This document shows positions 42,816 through 50,381 of a stretch of DNA of 64,000 nucleotides, in pieces. The stretch's first letter is position 1; the number at the start of each line of letters is the position of its first letter. The DNA comes from 01-FULL-43-15b sp964472675. GTDB taxonomy: Bacteria > Patescibacteriota > Microgenomatia > UBA8517 > UBA10165. The DNA lies in assembly GCA_964472675.1 (NCBI GenBank), contig CAYYLO010000001.1, forward strand, positions 41,838 through 105,837, read 5' to 3'. The translations under genes and the position numbers were made by a program. Below the pieces are notes generated by a model. That model made no database searches, was not told the DNA's origin, and saw only the letters and a program-made list of their open reading frames with translations.

Positions 42816-43532
42816 ATGGCAAACAGACAAGTCAGGATAGCGGTGGCACTGGATGTGCCATCGCTTTTGAGCGCCCACCGACTCGTGGCTGAACTCAAGC
42901 CACATGTCGACTACTTCAAGGTAGGTCTGCAACTGCTCCACTCAGAAGGAACTCCGAGCGTCCTGCGTGTTCTACAAGGAGAAGGTGCCCGACTGATGGT
43001 GGACTGGAAGCTGCATGACATTCCGGAAACTGTCAAGCTCGCAGCCGAAGCCATCAGACAGTACAACGTCGCCTACTTCAACTTGCACGCAACCACCGGA
43101 CGCGCATCCATTTCTGCCGCCATCACCGCACGGGGTGGAAGCAAGGTCATGGGCGTTACCGTCCTGACTTCGCTGGACGATGCGGAATGCACAGAGATCT
43201 TCGGGGCAGCAGCAGACATCAAGGTCCCGCAGTTTGCGCGTACTTTCGTGTCGCTCGGCGGCCACGCCATCATCTGCTCCGCCAAAGAGGCACAGCTTCT
43301 GCGCAGCATGCGCGAGCTTGACTCCGCGGAACTCTGGACTCCCGGAATCCGACCCGTCTGGGCTGCAGCCGGAGACCAGAAGCGAGTGCTCTCGCCCGCC
43401 GATGCAGTCCGCGCTGGAGCAGACGTCTTGATCATCGGTCGCCCGATTACTCAACCGCCAGGCGAGATCGGAAGCCCCGTCGAGGTCACAAAGCGCATCC
43501 GCGCTGAGATCGAGGAAGCGCTAGCCGCTTAG
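42816..43532 (+). CDS. pyrF: Orotidine 5'-phosphate decarboxylase
   Basis: A 238-residue TIM-barrel enzyme that converts OMP to UMP. It has RIAVALDVPSLLSAHRLV, the catalytic Lys-Asp array MVDWKLHDIPETVKLAA and the phosphate-binding ADVLIIGRPITQPPG. The start ATG 42816 has a perfect AAAGGAGGT 8 nt upstream. GC content and codon choice (CTG, GCC, CGC) differ sharply from the AT-rich genes around it, which points to acquisition by transfer together with pyrE. It ends 12 nt before pyrE. Confidence 0.93.
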   Translation: MANRQVRIAVALDVPSLLSAHRLVAELKPHVDYFKVGLQLLHSEGTPSVLRVLQGEGARLMVDWKLHDIPETVKLAAEAIRQYNVAYFNLHATTGRASISAAITARGGSKVMGVTVLTSLDDAECTEIFGAAADIKVPQFARTFVSLGGHAIICSAKEAQLLRSMRELDSAELWTPGIRPVWAAAGDQKRVLSPADAVRAGADVLIIGRPITQPPGEIGSPVEVTKRIRAEIEEALAA

Positions 43533-43544
43533 GGAGGAAGTGTC

Positions 43545-44207
43545 ATGGTTATTGCGGCAACAGACAGATGCTTGCCAGAGAAGGCAGTACTTTTACACCT
43601 GAGACAAGCTGGCGCAGTCCTGACAGACGATCACTTCGTCTACACGTCAGGAAGGCACGGCAGCGCCTACGTCAACAAGGACGCTGTATATCCTGATGCG
43701 GGACTTGCCAACGGCCTCTGTATCGACATCGCTCGCCACTTCCAAGATGCAGAAGTGCAAACAGTGGTGGGAACCGAGCACGGCGGCATCATCCTGCAAT
43801 TCGCCACTACCTGGAACTTGCGGATGCAGACTGGTCGCCAGATCAGCGGTGTATACGCAGAAAACGCGACTGCCGCTTACCTTGCTCAGAAGCGCTTTGT
43901 GTTCAAGCGCGGGTTCGACCGGTTCGTCAAAGGCAAGAAAGTCCTGATCGTCGACGACATCTTGACTACGGGCAGCTCAGTCGAAGCGGTTGTCCGCGCC
44001 GTTCGGGAAACCGGCGGGGAGGTGATCGGCGTCGCCGTCATCTGTAACCGCGGGGGTGTTACCGCCGAACAGCTGGGAGTCCCAGAGTTGTTTGCCCTCT
44101 GCAACGTCTCGATGGACTCCTGGCCGGAAGAGGAATGCCCGCTCTGCGCCCAGGGTGTTCCGGTAAACACCACAGTCGGCAAGGGACGCGAGTTCCTTGC
44201 GCGGTAA
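43545..44207 (+). CDS. pyrE: Orotate phosphoribosyltransferase
   Basis: A 220-residue type I phosphoribosyltransferase that makes OMP from orotate and PRPP. The PRPP loop is GKKVLIVDDILTTGSSVEAV (about residues 129-148), and FVYTSGRHGSAYVNKD carries the orotate-binding region. GGGAGGA precedes the ATG. It shares the high GC of pyrF and is followed by a strong terminator, so the two genes form a self-contained cassette for the last two steps of UMP synthesis. No other pyrimidine gene is in the window. Confidence 0.92.
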   Translation: MVIAATDRCLPEKAVLLHLRQAGAVLTDDHFVYTSGRHGSAYVNKDAVYPDAGLANGLCIDIARHFQDAEVQTVVGTEHGGIILQFATTWNLRMQTGRQISGVYAENATAAYLAQKRFVFKRGFDRFVKGKKVLIVDDILTTGSSVEAVVRAVRETGGEVIGVAVICNRGGVTAEQLGVPELFALCNVSMDSWPEEECPLCAQGVPVNTTVGKGREFLAR

Positions 44208-44230
44208 GCAGTCAGAGGCCTAAGCTCATA

Positions 44231-44287
44231 GCTGGTGTGTTTTCTCGAAAGTCAAACGAGAGAAAATGCACCAGCCCTTTTTTATTT
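44231..44287 (+). terminator. Rho-independent terminator of pyrFE
   Basis: GCTGGTGTGTTTTCTCG pairs with CGAGAGAAAATGCACCAGC across a short loop, followed by CCCTTTTTTATTT. The stem is about 17 bp with one mismatch. It is the clearest terminator in the window. Confidence 0.88.
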
Positions 44288-44292
44288 CAACG

Positions 44293-44422
44293 TGTCATTC
44301 TGGCTTGGCCAGAATCATTGCCAGAAGGTATGATTCTGGTGTCGCTGCCGCTCCCCAGAATGACAGAGTGGAGATTGCCGCGTCACTTCGTTCCGGACGC
44401 GCTAGGACGGCGCAATGACAAC
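44293..44422. repeat. Composite intergenic repeat (TGTCATTCTGG palindrome plus GC-rich unit)
   Basis: TGTCATTCTGG (44293-44303) and CCAGAATGACA (44355-44365) are perfectly inverted, with CCAGAATCAT and ATGATTCTGG forming an inner pair. The adjoining unit GGAGATTGCCGCGTCACTTC to GGCGCAATGACA is of a type widely seen as interspersed bacterial repeats. Its right part encodes the last residues and the stop of the GT2-GtrA gene. Confidence 0.75.
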
Positions 44423-45624
44423 CGTCCTAAAATAGGAAGTTTCCATGTTTTCCAGATGAAAACGTTGTAAATTGTGTAATTTAGCGGGACGATAATAAAA
44501 ATAATTGCAGCAACCAAGGCAAATTGTCTTACTTTTTCCGTATCCCCAAAAAGTTTTACCGCCGCTCCAATCACAATAAACTGAACTATCACAGCCGCAA
44601 TCGAACTTAAATTAAATTGCAAAAACTTGATCAAAAGACGTATTGGATTTGTTATTCTCTTGGCGGCAAAAGTCCAGAAGTTGTTAAACAAGAAATTCGA
44701 CACAATCGCCAATTCTGCTCCAAAAGCCCCCGCCCAGGCTGAGGCTTCAGCAGCAACCCCCAAGCCCGGATAATTATCTAAATATGAAAACGTACTAGCC
44801 AAATAAGAAGTAACATTGCTTTGTGCAAAAAATTTTAAGCCTAGAGCGTTTATCGTGTAACCTACAAAGCCAACTATCCCAAACTTAACAAATCTTTTGG
44901 AATCCCTAAGTCTTAGACGGGCAACAACTATAAACGAGTCAATTAAATCCTTGCGCGAAATTTTGCTCAAGCCTTCTTTTCTCTCGTAAAAAATTATTGG
45001 AACCTCAACAATTTTTGCTCCCATCCTGGCCATGTCGTGGGTTATATGCAATTTGTAGGCATATGACTTGGAAAGAAGGTGATCCAAATCAATCCTTTTT
45101 AAATAACTTGTTTTCGTAAGTTTAAAGCCCGAGGTAAAGTCGTGAACGTTAATCAATAAAACAACCCTGGCAAATAATCCACCAAAAAAGCTCATTGCCT
45201 TTCTGTTCCAACCCCATTGTTTGGGGATACCGCCTCCGCGAATATAGCGGCTGCCAATAACCTGATCTGCTCCTGTTTGGTCCATTCCAGCAATTAAATG
45301 TTTTATATCTTTGGGGTCATGTTGAAAGTCTGCATCAAACTCAATAACCGCATCTGCATTCAACTCTTTTATTGCATATTTCATACCTTTGGCGTAATCT
45401 GCGCCAAGTCCACCTTTATCTGTTTCAAGAAGGTGAACATTGCTATATTTCTTCATTTTTTCGCGAACAATTTTTGCGGTTCCATCCGGAGAATGGCTGT
45501 CAACAACCAGAACTTCCACATTGTGTTTTTTCACTTGTGGAATTTCTTCTTTTACAAGAACATCTAACATTCGACCGATATTTTTGGCTTCGTTGTAGGT
45601 TGGAATGATAATTACAATCTTCAT
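44383..45624 (-). CDS. GT2 polyprenyl-phosphate glycosyltransferase fused to GtrA-like membrane domain
   Basis: A 413-residue two-domain protein. Residues 1-235 are a DPM1-type GT2: VIIIPTYNEAKNIGRML, VVDSHSPDGTAKIV, VIEFDADFQHDPKD, GSRYIRGGGIPKQWG and NVHDFTSGFKLTK. Residues of about 245-400 hold four membrane helices of the GtrA type, including FVGYTINALGLKF and FLFNNFWTFA. Such fusions make and move polyprenyl-phosphate sugars for GT-C enzymes. The final LRRPSASGTK is encoded by an interspersed repeat. The ATG stands 7 nt after a TATAGT box. It is divergent from trmD. Confidence 0.9.
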   Translation of the reverse strand: MKIVIIIPTYNEAKNIGRMLDVLVKEEIPQVKKHNVEVLVVDSHSPDGTAKIVREKMKKYSNVHLLETDKGGLGADYAKGMKYAIKELNADAVIEFDADFQHDPKDIKHLIAGMDQTGADQVIGSRYIRGGGIPKQWGWNRKAMSFFGGLFARVVLLINVHDFTSGFKLTKTSYLKRIDLDHLLSKSYAYKLHITHDMARMGAKIVEVPIIFYERKEGLSKISRKDLIDSFIVVARLRLRDSKRFVKFGIVGFVGYTINALGLKFFAQSNVTSYLASTFSYLDNYPGLGVAAEASAWAGAFGAELAIVSNFLFNNFWTFAAKRITNPIRLLIKFLQFNLSSIAAVIVQFIVIGAAVKLFGDTEKVRQFALVAAIIFIIVPLNYTIYNVFIWKTWKLPILGRLSLRRPSASGTK

Positions 45625-45631
45625 CCCGTTA

Positions 45632-45660
45632 ACTATACAGGACGGGAAATTTCAGGGCAA
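45632..45660 (-). promoter_or_regulatory. Promoter of the GT2-GtrA gene, leaderless type
   Basis: On the minus strand TTGCCC (45655-45660), a 17-nt spacer and TATAGT (45632-45637) stand 7 nt before ATG 45624. Confidence 0.6.
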
Positions 45661-45666
45661 GATGTG

Positions 45667-45672
45667 TAAAAT
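45667..45672 (+). promoter_or_regulatory. -10 box of trmD, leaderless type
   Basis: TAAAAT ends 7 nt before ATG 45680. No clear -35 is seen. It decides the start against ATGs further upstream at 45605 and 45662. Confidence 0.45.
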
Positions 45673-45679
45673 ATACGGT

Positions 45680-46387
45680 ATGAGAATTGACATCCTGACA
45701 CTTTTCCCAAAAATGTTCTCAGGGCCTTTTGATGAAAGTATTATCGGGCGGGGGCAAAAAAGAGGTCTTTTGGATATTCATATTCACCAACTGCGCGATT
45801 GGGCCGAGGGCAGGCACAAAACAGTCGATGATCGCCCTTACGGCGGCGGAACAGGAATGGTTCTGATGGTAGAACCATTGGCTCGGGCAGTAGAGTATCT
45901 AAAGCAAAAAGCAAAAAGCAAAAAGCAAAAAGTGATTCTACTAGACCCAGGAGGTGCTGTATTTACGCAAAAGAGAGCTCGGGAGCTTTCGAAAGTGGAT
46001 CATCTAATTTTGATCGCTGCACACTACGAGACGGTAGACCAACGTTTTAGAGAACACTTTGTTGACGAAGAAATTTCAATTGGCGATTACGTTTTAACCG
46101 GCGGCGAACTTCCTGCTATGGTTTTGGTAGACACTATCGCGCGGTTAATTCCAGGCGTGCTTACAAAACCAGAGGCCACCCAATATGAGTCTTTCTCTGG
46201 ATTAGAAATTGAAAATTGCAAAATTGAAAATTTACTAGAGTATCCGCAGTACACAAGGCCTGAAAATTTTAGAGGCTGGAAAGTCCCCGAGGTTCTACTG
46301 TCCGGAGACCACAAAAAGATTGAAACCTGGAAAAAAGAAAAGTCCCTCGAACGAACTAAAAAGAATCGCCCTGATTTATTAAAGTGA
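45680..46387 (+). CDS. trmD: tRNA (guanine37-N1)-methyltransferase
   Basis: A 235-residue SPOUT enzyme that methylates G37 of tRNAs to prevent frameshifting. It has MRIDILTLFPKMFSGPFDES, TVDDRPYGGGTGMVLMVEPL, ILIAAHYETVDQRF, ISIGDYVLTGGELPAMVL and YPQYTRPENFRGWKVPEVLLSG (knot and tRNA-binding region). Two places are made of AT-rich short repeats translated in frame: KQKAKSKKQKV (45900-45932) and SGLEIENCKIENLLEYPQYT (46195-46255), where TrmD proteins normally go almost directly from DSF/ESF-x-SG to LL-x-YPQYTRP. The rest is canonical, so the protein should be active. Confidence 0.92.
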   Translation: MRIDILTLFPKMFSGPFDESIIGRGQKRGLLDIHIHQLRDWAEGRHKTVDDRPYGGGTGMVLMVEPLARAVEYLKQKAKSKKQKVILLDPGGAVFTQKRARELSKVDHLILIAAHYETVDQRFREHFVDEEISIGDYVLTGGELPAMVLVDTIARLIPGVLTKPEATQYESFSGLEIENCKIENLLEYPQYTRPENFRGWKVPEVLLSGDHKKIETWKKEKSLERTKKNRPDLLK

Positions 46388-46472
46388 AAATCCTACACTA
46401 TCCAGACAGACAATTCTCAAACTTTTGGAACATCCCAACCAATAACTGGGTCACAATATTACCCCAATAAAA

Positions 46473-46514
46473 CGAGAAAAGACCTCCGCTTTTTTAGCTG
46501 AAGATCTCTTTTCG
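46473..46514. terminator. Possible bidirectional terminator between trmD and the convergent gene
   Basis: CGAGAAAAGACCTCCGC and GAAGATCTCTTTTCG form an imperfect stem around TTTTTTAGCT. It lies in the 205-nt gap between two convergent genes. The stem has several mismatches, so the call is weak. Confidence 0.35.
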
Positions 46515-46592
46515 ATGGGCGCAATTTGCATTGCGACCACAATTATATTATCACACCCATCTATGTATTGCAAACCCCCAAGGCGAGAAAGA

Positions 46593-47096
46593 TTAGGTGT
46601 GGCGGTCAGCTACTGAGGAGGCGCCGTAGCTTTCTGGCTTGGTACGCACCGTATAGCCTGAGCCGCGGACCATGCCCACAACTTCTTTGATCATCTCGCG
46701 GGTAGGTCCTACAGGACCTACGTCAATATGTATCTCCAAATCATATGCCGAAGCTGGGATTTGACTTCGCAAAAGAGGCACAAATTCTTCTGCAAACTCT
46801 AAAGATTTAATTGTTTCTGTATAAATTTTCTCCCTCAAAACATATTTTCTCTTTTGCTTTTCTCTCCTCCAAAAATAACGTGCACCATGCCCAATTTTGT
46901 GCACCACTACAGCCGTCACAAAATCAATCTCTGCCTCCCCATTTGCCCTTTTTGCTTGCGAGTCAGTTCCGATAACTACCCTGTAAAATGCGTCCGGCGC
47001 AGAAGTAATAAAAGAAGATATATGGGCAAGCATCGTCTCCACACTCAACAAGCCCTCCGTGGGGCTAACAAAAAGGGTACTATTTTCCTCCTTCAT
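46593..47096 (-). CDS. YkuK-family ribonuclease-H-like protein
   Basis: A 168-residue protein of the DUF458/YkuK family with an RNase H-like fold. VVIGTDSQAKRANGEAEID holds the first acidic residue and LEIHIDVGPVGPTREMIKE the second; the family C-terminus is TKPESYGASSVADRHT. The biological role is unresolved. The start is ATG 47096, 8 nt after a TATACT box, rather than ATG 47114, which lies inside the promoter region. It is convergent with trmD. Confidence 0.85.
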   Translation of the reverse strand: MKEENSTLFVSPTEGLLSVETMLAHISSFITSAPDAFYRVVIGTDSQAKRANGEAEIDFVTAVVVHKIGHGARYFWRREKQKRKYVLREKIYTETIKSLEFAEEFVPLLRSQIPASAYDLEIHIDVGPVGPTREMIKEVVGMVRGSGYTVRTKPESYGASSVADRHT

Positions 47097-47104
47097 ACCC
47101 CACA

Positions 47105-47110
47105 AGTATA
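47105..47110 (-). promoter_or_regulatory. -10 box of the YkuK-type gene, leaderless type
   Basis: TATACT on the minus strand ends 8 nt before ATG 47096. No -35 hexamer is clear. Confidence 0.4.
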
Positions 47111-47123
47111 CCACTGTTTAGCC

Positions 47124-47384
47124 TCAAACGCTCCAAATTAAGGCTAGCAAGACTATCGTTCCCAAAGCCGCAACACCAATATATTCCAATACTAGCAGAA
47201 GTTTTAAATTTTCATGCAGCCAATGGTGAACCATGCCCCAAACAACAAATGATGTGCTCAAAGAAATAGCGATTGCAGTTTGAAAAGTGGGGTCATATCT
47301 AAACATAAGCAAACCAAAAAGCGCAAAGATAATCAGCCCCAGAAGACTTAAGTAATGGGAAAGATGCCGGGAAAAATGGTGCAT
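47124..47384 (-). CDS. Small membrane protein of unknown function
   Basis: An 86-residue protein with three hydrophobic segments: LSLLGLIIFALFGLLMF, an AIAISLSTSFVVWGMV stretch and LLLVLEYIGVAALGTIVLLA. His residues are frequent between them (MHHFSRHLSHY, VHHWLHENLK). It is tightly packed after the CAP-domain gene (3 nt). I do not recognise the family. Confidence 0.6.
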   Translation of the reverse strand: MHHFSRHLSHYLSLLGLIIFALFGLLMFRYDPTFQTAIAISLSTSFVVWGMVHHWLHENLKLLLVLEYIGVAALGTIVLLALIWSV

Positions 47385-47387
47385 TTA

Positions 47388-48308
47388 TTAGAAAACTTTT
47401 CCTCCTTTAAATATTAATACAAAGAGGAGAATTGCTGCTAAAAATAAAACGTGTGCGCTACTTCTCGAGGCATGCCTGTCTATATTTTTTAGTTGTATGA
47501 CAAAAATATCTACAACAAAAACAAAGATAAAGAAGCCCAACAAGACAATACTCAATGATTTAGTTGCAGCAAAAATGCCTCCCACTTGAGAAACCAACTG
47601 GACTTTCTCGCCCTGCACTAAACTGTTTACAGTCTCTGCTTGTGGAGCCGTTGTTTTCTCCGCCAACGGCAGCGCGCTATTTAACTTTGTGCCAAACATC
47701 TGTACAACCAAAACCGTATTCGTTCCTTTTAAGTTTCCTTCTATAACCGCAACTCCAATGTCTTCATAACGCCGGGAAAATAAATTCTCTCGATGCGACG
47801 GCGATGCAATCCAGGCATCTACAATATCCTCACTTTGCACAAAATCTCTGGCTAAATTTTCCCCCGCATAGCGGTAAGAGTAGCCGGCTTCGTTGAAAAA
47901 ATGCCAAGGGGTTGTTCCGTCCGGAGCATTGTGCGCCCAATAATTTCTCGCCATCATATCTGCACCTTTTTGAGATGCAGCCTTATCCAAAATTGAATCC
48001 TCCTTCAAAATTGGCAAACCTTCCTTTGTGCGTCTTTGGTTGGTTAGCTCAATAATACTTGCGGGAGTAAGGCCGGAAGAAGCGCCCAAAACACTTGAGA
48101 CAACGTTAGGATACAATAAAAATATAAATTCTAAACCAATAAAGACGCCAATTGTAAAAAGAAAAGAAAACGGATGCAAAAGGCGCGCTCTATATTTATT
48201 GTGGGGATGAGGGAAACACAATTTCAGCAGAGCAGCCAGCATATACTTAAGAATATACCTAAGAATAGAGAGGGGCAACCGGACCATTTTTTCGAACATC
48301 TTTCCCAT
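47388..48308 (-). CDS. CAP-domain (SCP/YkwD-like) membrane-anchored protein
   Basis: A 306-residue protein. A basic N-terminus and a helix (FLFTIGVFIGLEFIFLLY) anchor it. The CAP domain spans about residues 80-205 with IIELTNQRRTKEGLP, YWAHNAPDGTTPWHFF, AGENLARDF and ASPSHRENLFSRRYEDIGV. Two more helices are near the C-terminus. CAP proteins of this type are exported and of broad, poorly defined function. ATG 48308 is used because GAGGG lies about 9 nt upstream; it overlaps tsaB by 50 nt. Later ATGs at 48299 and 48287 are possible. Confidence 0.85.
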   Translation of the reverse strand: MGKMFEKMVRLPLSILRYILKYMLAALLKLCFPHPHNKYRARLLHPFSFLFTIGVFIGLEFIFLLYPNVVSSVLGASSGLTPASIIELTNQRRTKEGLPILKEDSILDKAASQKGADMMARNYWAHNAPDGTTPWHFFNEAGYSYRYAGENLARDFVQSEDIVDAWIASPSHRENLFSRRYEDIGVAVIEGNLKGTNTVLVVQMFGTKLNSALPLAEKTTAPQAETVNSLVQGEKVQLVSQVGGIFAATKSLSIVLLGFFIFVFVVDIFVIQLKNIDRHASRSSAHVLFLAAILLFVLIFKGGKVF

Positions 48309-48564
48309 TTACCAGAACCCTCAAGCTGTAACCCAAGGCATTCGCAACCGAAACTCCAACTCGTAAACCCGTAAACGATCCCGGACCAAGATTTACTCTC
48401 ACACTCTCGATCTCCTGCAAGGGGACCCCTTGCAAAGTTAAGGTTTCGTTTATTGTTTCCAAAAGAGTTTGCGATTTTCTATCCCGCGATTCTTTTTCGA
48501 TCACTAGATCACCAAGCTTGACTTGAATTTTTTCTGAATTAGAGGTATTGATATATAAAATCAT
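48259..48564 (-). CDS. tsaB: Short TsaB-like protein
   Basis: A 101-residue protein with the TsaB core motif VNLGPGSFTGLRVGVSVANALG and the ASKHA-like start MILYINTSNSEKI (the first motif read as LGPGSFTGLRVGVSVANAL). TsaB works with TsaD and TsaE in making t6A on tRNAs. Usual bacterial TsaB proteins are about 220 residues; here only the N-terminal half is present, ending KNGPVAPLYS. Because tsaE is next to it and the reading frame is clean, this looks like a short lineage form rather than a broken gene. ATG 48564 is chosen over the ATG nine codons upstream. Confidence 0.78.
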   Translation of the reverse strand: MILYINTSNSEKIQVKLGDLVIEKESRDRKSQTLLETINETLTLQGVPLQEIESVRVNLGPGSFTGLRVGVSVANALGYSLRVLVNGKDVRKNGPVAPLYS

Positions 48565-48594
48565 TATTGTGTTGTTGCCATTTCTGCGCATGCA

Positions 48595-48665
48595 GGAATC
48601 TATTTTGGGATCCCCGACTGGATCGAGGATGACAGTGGATCCTGCATCGAATGCGGGATGACAAT
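48595..48665. repeat. Intergenic palindromic repeat between tsaE and tsaB
   Basis: TGCAGGAATC and GGATCCTGCA face each other, with GGGATCCCC and GGATGACA units between and after. It is related in style to the GTCATYCTG repeats at 16976 and 44293. Nothing coding is seen here. Confidence 0.5.
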
Positions 48666-48666
48666 G

Positions 48667-49092
48667 CTAATCCGGGATTACTATTTTCCTCCTGTCCCTA
48701 CCCAAATTTTCAAATTCCACCCAGATAGTGTTTGCGGGCAATAGCCCTCTTGCTTTCTCTGCCCATTCAATCAAAATGACGTTCCTTTTATCCTTAGCAA
48801 AATCCAATATGCCCAAACCTTCCAACTCTGTCTCTGTCACTGTTTCAAGGCGATATAAATCAACATGGTACAGGTTTACACCCGAAGCTCTTCTGTATTC
48901 CCTAAGCAATATAAAAGTCGGGCTTATTAGCCTTTCTTTGATATTCAAACCATCTGCCAAACCTTGGACAAAAGTAGTTTTACCCGCCCCTAAATCACCA
49001 ACTAATCCCAAAATTTCTCCACCCTTCAAAGAATTTCCCATTCTTTGGCCAAGTTCGTAAGTTTCTTGGGCGCTTTTGGTAATAATTTCCAT
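48667..49092 (-). CDS. tsaE: tRNA threonylcarbamoyladenosine biosynthesis ATPase
   Basis: A 141-residue P-loop ATPase. The Walker A is GLVGDLGAGKTTFVQGLA, followed by ISPTFILLREYR, VNLYHVDLYRL and VILIEWAEKARGLLP. TsaE is the ATPase of the TsaBDE complex that makes t6A37. It is near tsaB in the same orientation, separated by a repeat. Its first 67 nt overlap the end of the VanZ-like gene. Confidence 0.92.
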   Translation of the reverse strand: MEIITKSAQETYELGQRMGNSLKGGEILGLVGDLGAGKTTFVQGLADGLNIKERLISPTFILLREYRRASGVNLYHVDLYRLETVTETELEGLGILDFAKDKRNVILIEWAEKARGLLPANTIWVEFENLGRDRRKIVIPD

Positions 49093-49445
49093 ATCAAAAG
49101 ATATGCAAGCATACCGCCTGCCAAATCTATAATTACGTCAGATAGATGTGGGGTCCCTCCGCTTCCTGGAGTAATGCCCTGATGAAACTCGTCCAAAGCA
49201 CCCCACAAAACTATCAGTATTATACCTAAAACACGAGCTTTTTTGCTCACAAGACAACTGCCGTACACTAAAGCCCTGTATAACAAAAGCCATAAGAGCC
49301 CGTACTCAAAAATATGCGTAAGCTTTTTTATTGACATAAAAACAGTAAAATTCTGTTTTTCTGAAGGGGTGATCGGCAAAGAAGAAACCCAAACTATAAA
49401 ACCTGCCCAAAGCAGAACTGGAAGCCAATACCGCAGAAAACGCAT
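49026..49445 (-). CDS. VanZ-like membrane protein
   Basis: A 139-residue protein with four membrane segments. The VanZ pattern is clear: LPITPSEKQNF, KLTHIFEYGLLWLLLYRA, GALDEFHQGITPGSGGTP and LSDVIIDLAGGMLA. The function of VanZ proteins outside teicoplanin resistance is uncertain; they are common as stand-alone membrane proteins. The ATG has AGG just upstream and a TACAAT 12 nt further up. Confidence 0.87.
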   Translation of the reverse strand: MRFLRYWLPVLLWAGFIVWVSSLPITPSEKQNFTVFMSIKKLTHIFEYGLLWLLLYRALVYGSCLVSKKARVLGIILIVLWGALDEFHQGITPGSGGTPHLSDVIIDLAGGMLAYLLIWKLLPKAPKKLTNLAKEWEIL

Positions 49446-49454
49446 CCTGTGAAC

Positions 49455-50375
49455 TCATTGTACCTCATTTTTGCGCATATATTGCTGCCAAAAAGAAAAA
49501 GCAGAAAACCCAACCAACCCCAAACCTAAAACAATAAACAACGAAGCAGTAATCGGAGTTTTCCAGGAAGAGTTTTTGACCTCTGTAACCTCCGTCGGAG
49601 TTGGGAAAAGAGTTGGTGTTGAAGTTGGAGAGGTCGACTCGCCAAGCACTATACCAGAATCGGAAGCAATTTCTTCTTCTAATGTCGGTGTTGGCTTTCT
49701 GGTTGGAGATGGTGTAGGGACATTCGTGGGAGTTGGGGTATTGGTTGGAGTTTGTGTTGGCTGTGTTGTGAGAGTAGGTGTAGGGGTATTAGTCGGTGTG
49801 GGAGCTTGAGTGGGTGCCGGCGTTGGGGCGGCAACTGACAAAACATTACTGGCCCCCTTGCTTGCAGTTGAAAATATGATCCAGTTTCCTCCACCGTCAA
49901 CACTTCTACCAGCAGATTGTCCTGCGCCTGGCGCCACCACATTACTTCCCGCGTCACCATACCCCACTTGATCAACAAAGGTCGTTTCATCCGCTTTCAA
50001 AATCAGTTTTATAACATCGCCAGAGTTGTCCAGTCTGTTTGACCAGTCAAAAGCTGTGAAGCTACCAGACTGAAGTGTTCCACCCAAGTCTTTGTTGTTT
50101 GTGCTACCGTCCTTTAATCGATAAAGCGAGAGGTCAACATTGTCCGGCCCACTGTTATAAATCTCCACCCAGTCGGAATCTGCTGTCGTGCCTTCTGTGC
50201 TTGAGACAAACTCGTTAATACTTAGTGCGGCAAATGCACTTCTGGTGGACACAATAGAAAAACCCAGAACGAGAAGTGCAAGTTTAAAAGCCAATGAAAT
50301 TTTATACGAAGTTGAAGACAAATTACGATTTGTTTTATACGAAGTTGAAGAGAAATTCAGATTTGTTTTATACAA
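49455..50375 (-). CDS. Surface protein with lamin-tail domain and Pro/Thr-rich stalk
   Basis: A 306-residue protein. After the leader, an export helix (ISLAFKLALLVLGFSIV) is followed by an LTD domain (LSINEFVSSTEG, DSDWVEIYNSGPDNVDLS, DNSGDVIKLIL, FVDQVGYGDAGSN) at about residues 50-180. A Pro-Thr stalk of about 70 residues (PTPTNTPTPTL and similar) and a C-terminal helix with a basic tail (FWQQYMRKNE) follow. It is probably anchored and exposed on the cell surface. The first 25 residues contain two tandem copies of TN-x-N-x-SSTSYK, encoded by an interspersed repeat, so the real start may be further in. Confidence 0.85.
   Translation of the reverse strand: MYKTNLNFSSTSYKTNRNLSSTSYKISLAFKLALLVLGFSIVSTRSAFAALSINEFVSSTEGTTADSDWVEIYNSGPDNVDLSLYRLKDGSTNNKDLGGTLQSGSFTAFDWSNRLDNSGDVIKLILKADETTFVDQVGYGDAGSNVVAPGAGQSAGRSVDGGGNWIIFSTASKGASNVLSVAAPTPAPTQAPTPTNTPTPTLTTQPTQTPTNTPTPTNVPTPSPTRKPTPTLEEEIASDSGIVLGESTSPTSTPTLFPTPTEVTEVKNSSWKTPITASLFIVLGLGLVGFSAFSFWQQYMRKNEVQ
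50299..50372. repeat. Tandem AT-rich repeat (TTGAAGAGAAATTC family)
   Basis: Two copies of ATACGAAGTTGAAGASAAAT followed by TMMGATTTGTTTT, then a partial third. It encodes the N-terminal leader of the LTD protein on the minus strand. Related copies are at 36623-36661 and flank the assembly gap. Confidence 0.8.
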
Positions 50376-50381
50376 CCTGTA

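Noticed and set aside
42972..43454. Long minus-strand frames opposite pyrF and pyrE
   Set aside because: High GC makes random open frames long; the plus-strand genes have catalytic motifs and ribosome sites.
49660..49810. Dense direct repeats that could suggest a CRISPR array or minisatellite
   Set aside because: They are codon-level Pro-Thr repeats of the stalk in the LTD surface protein, without equal-length spacers.
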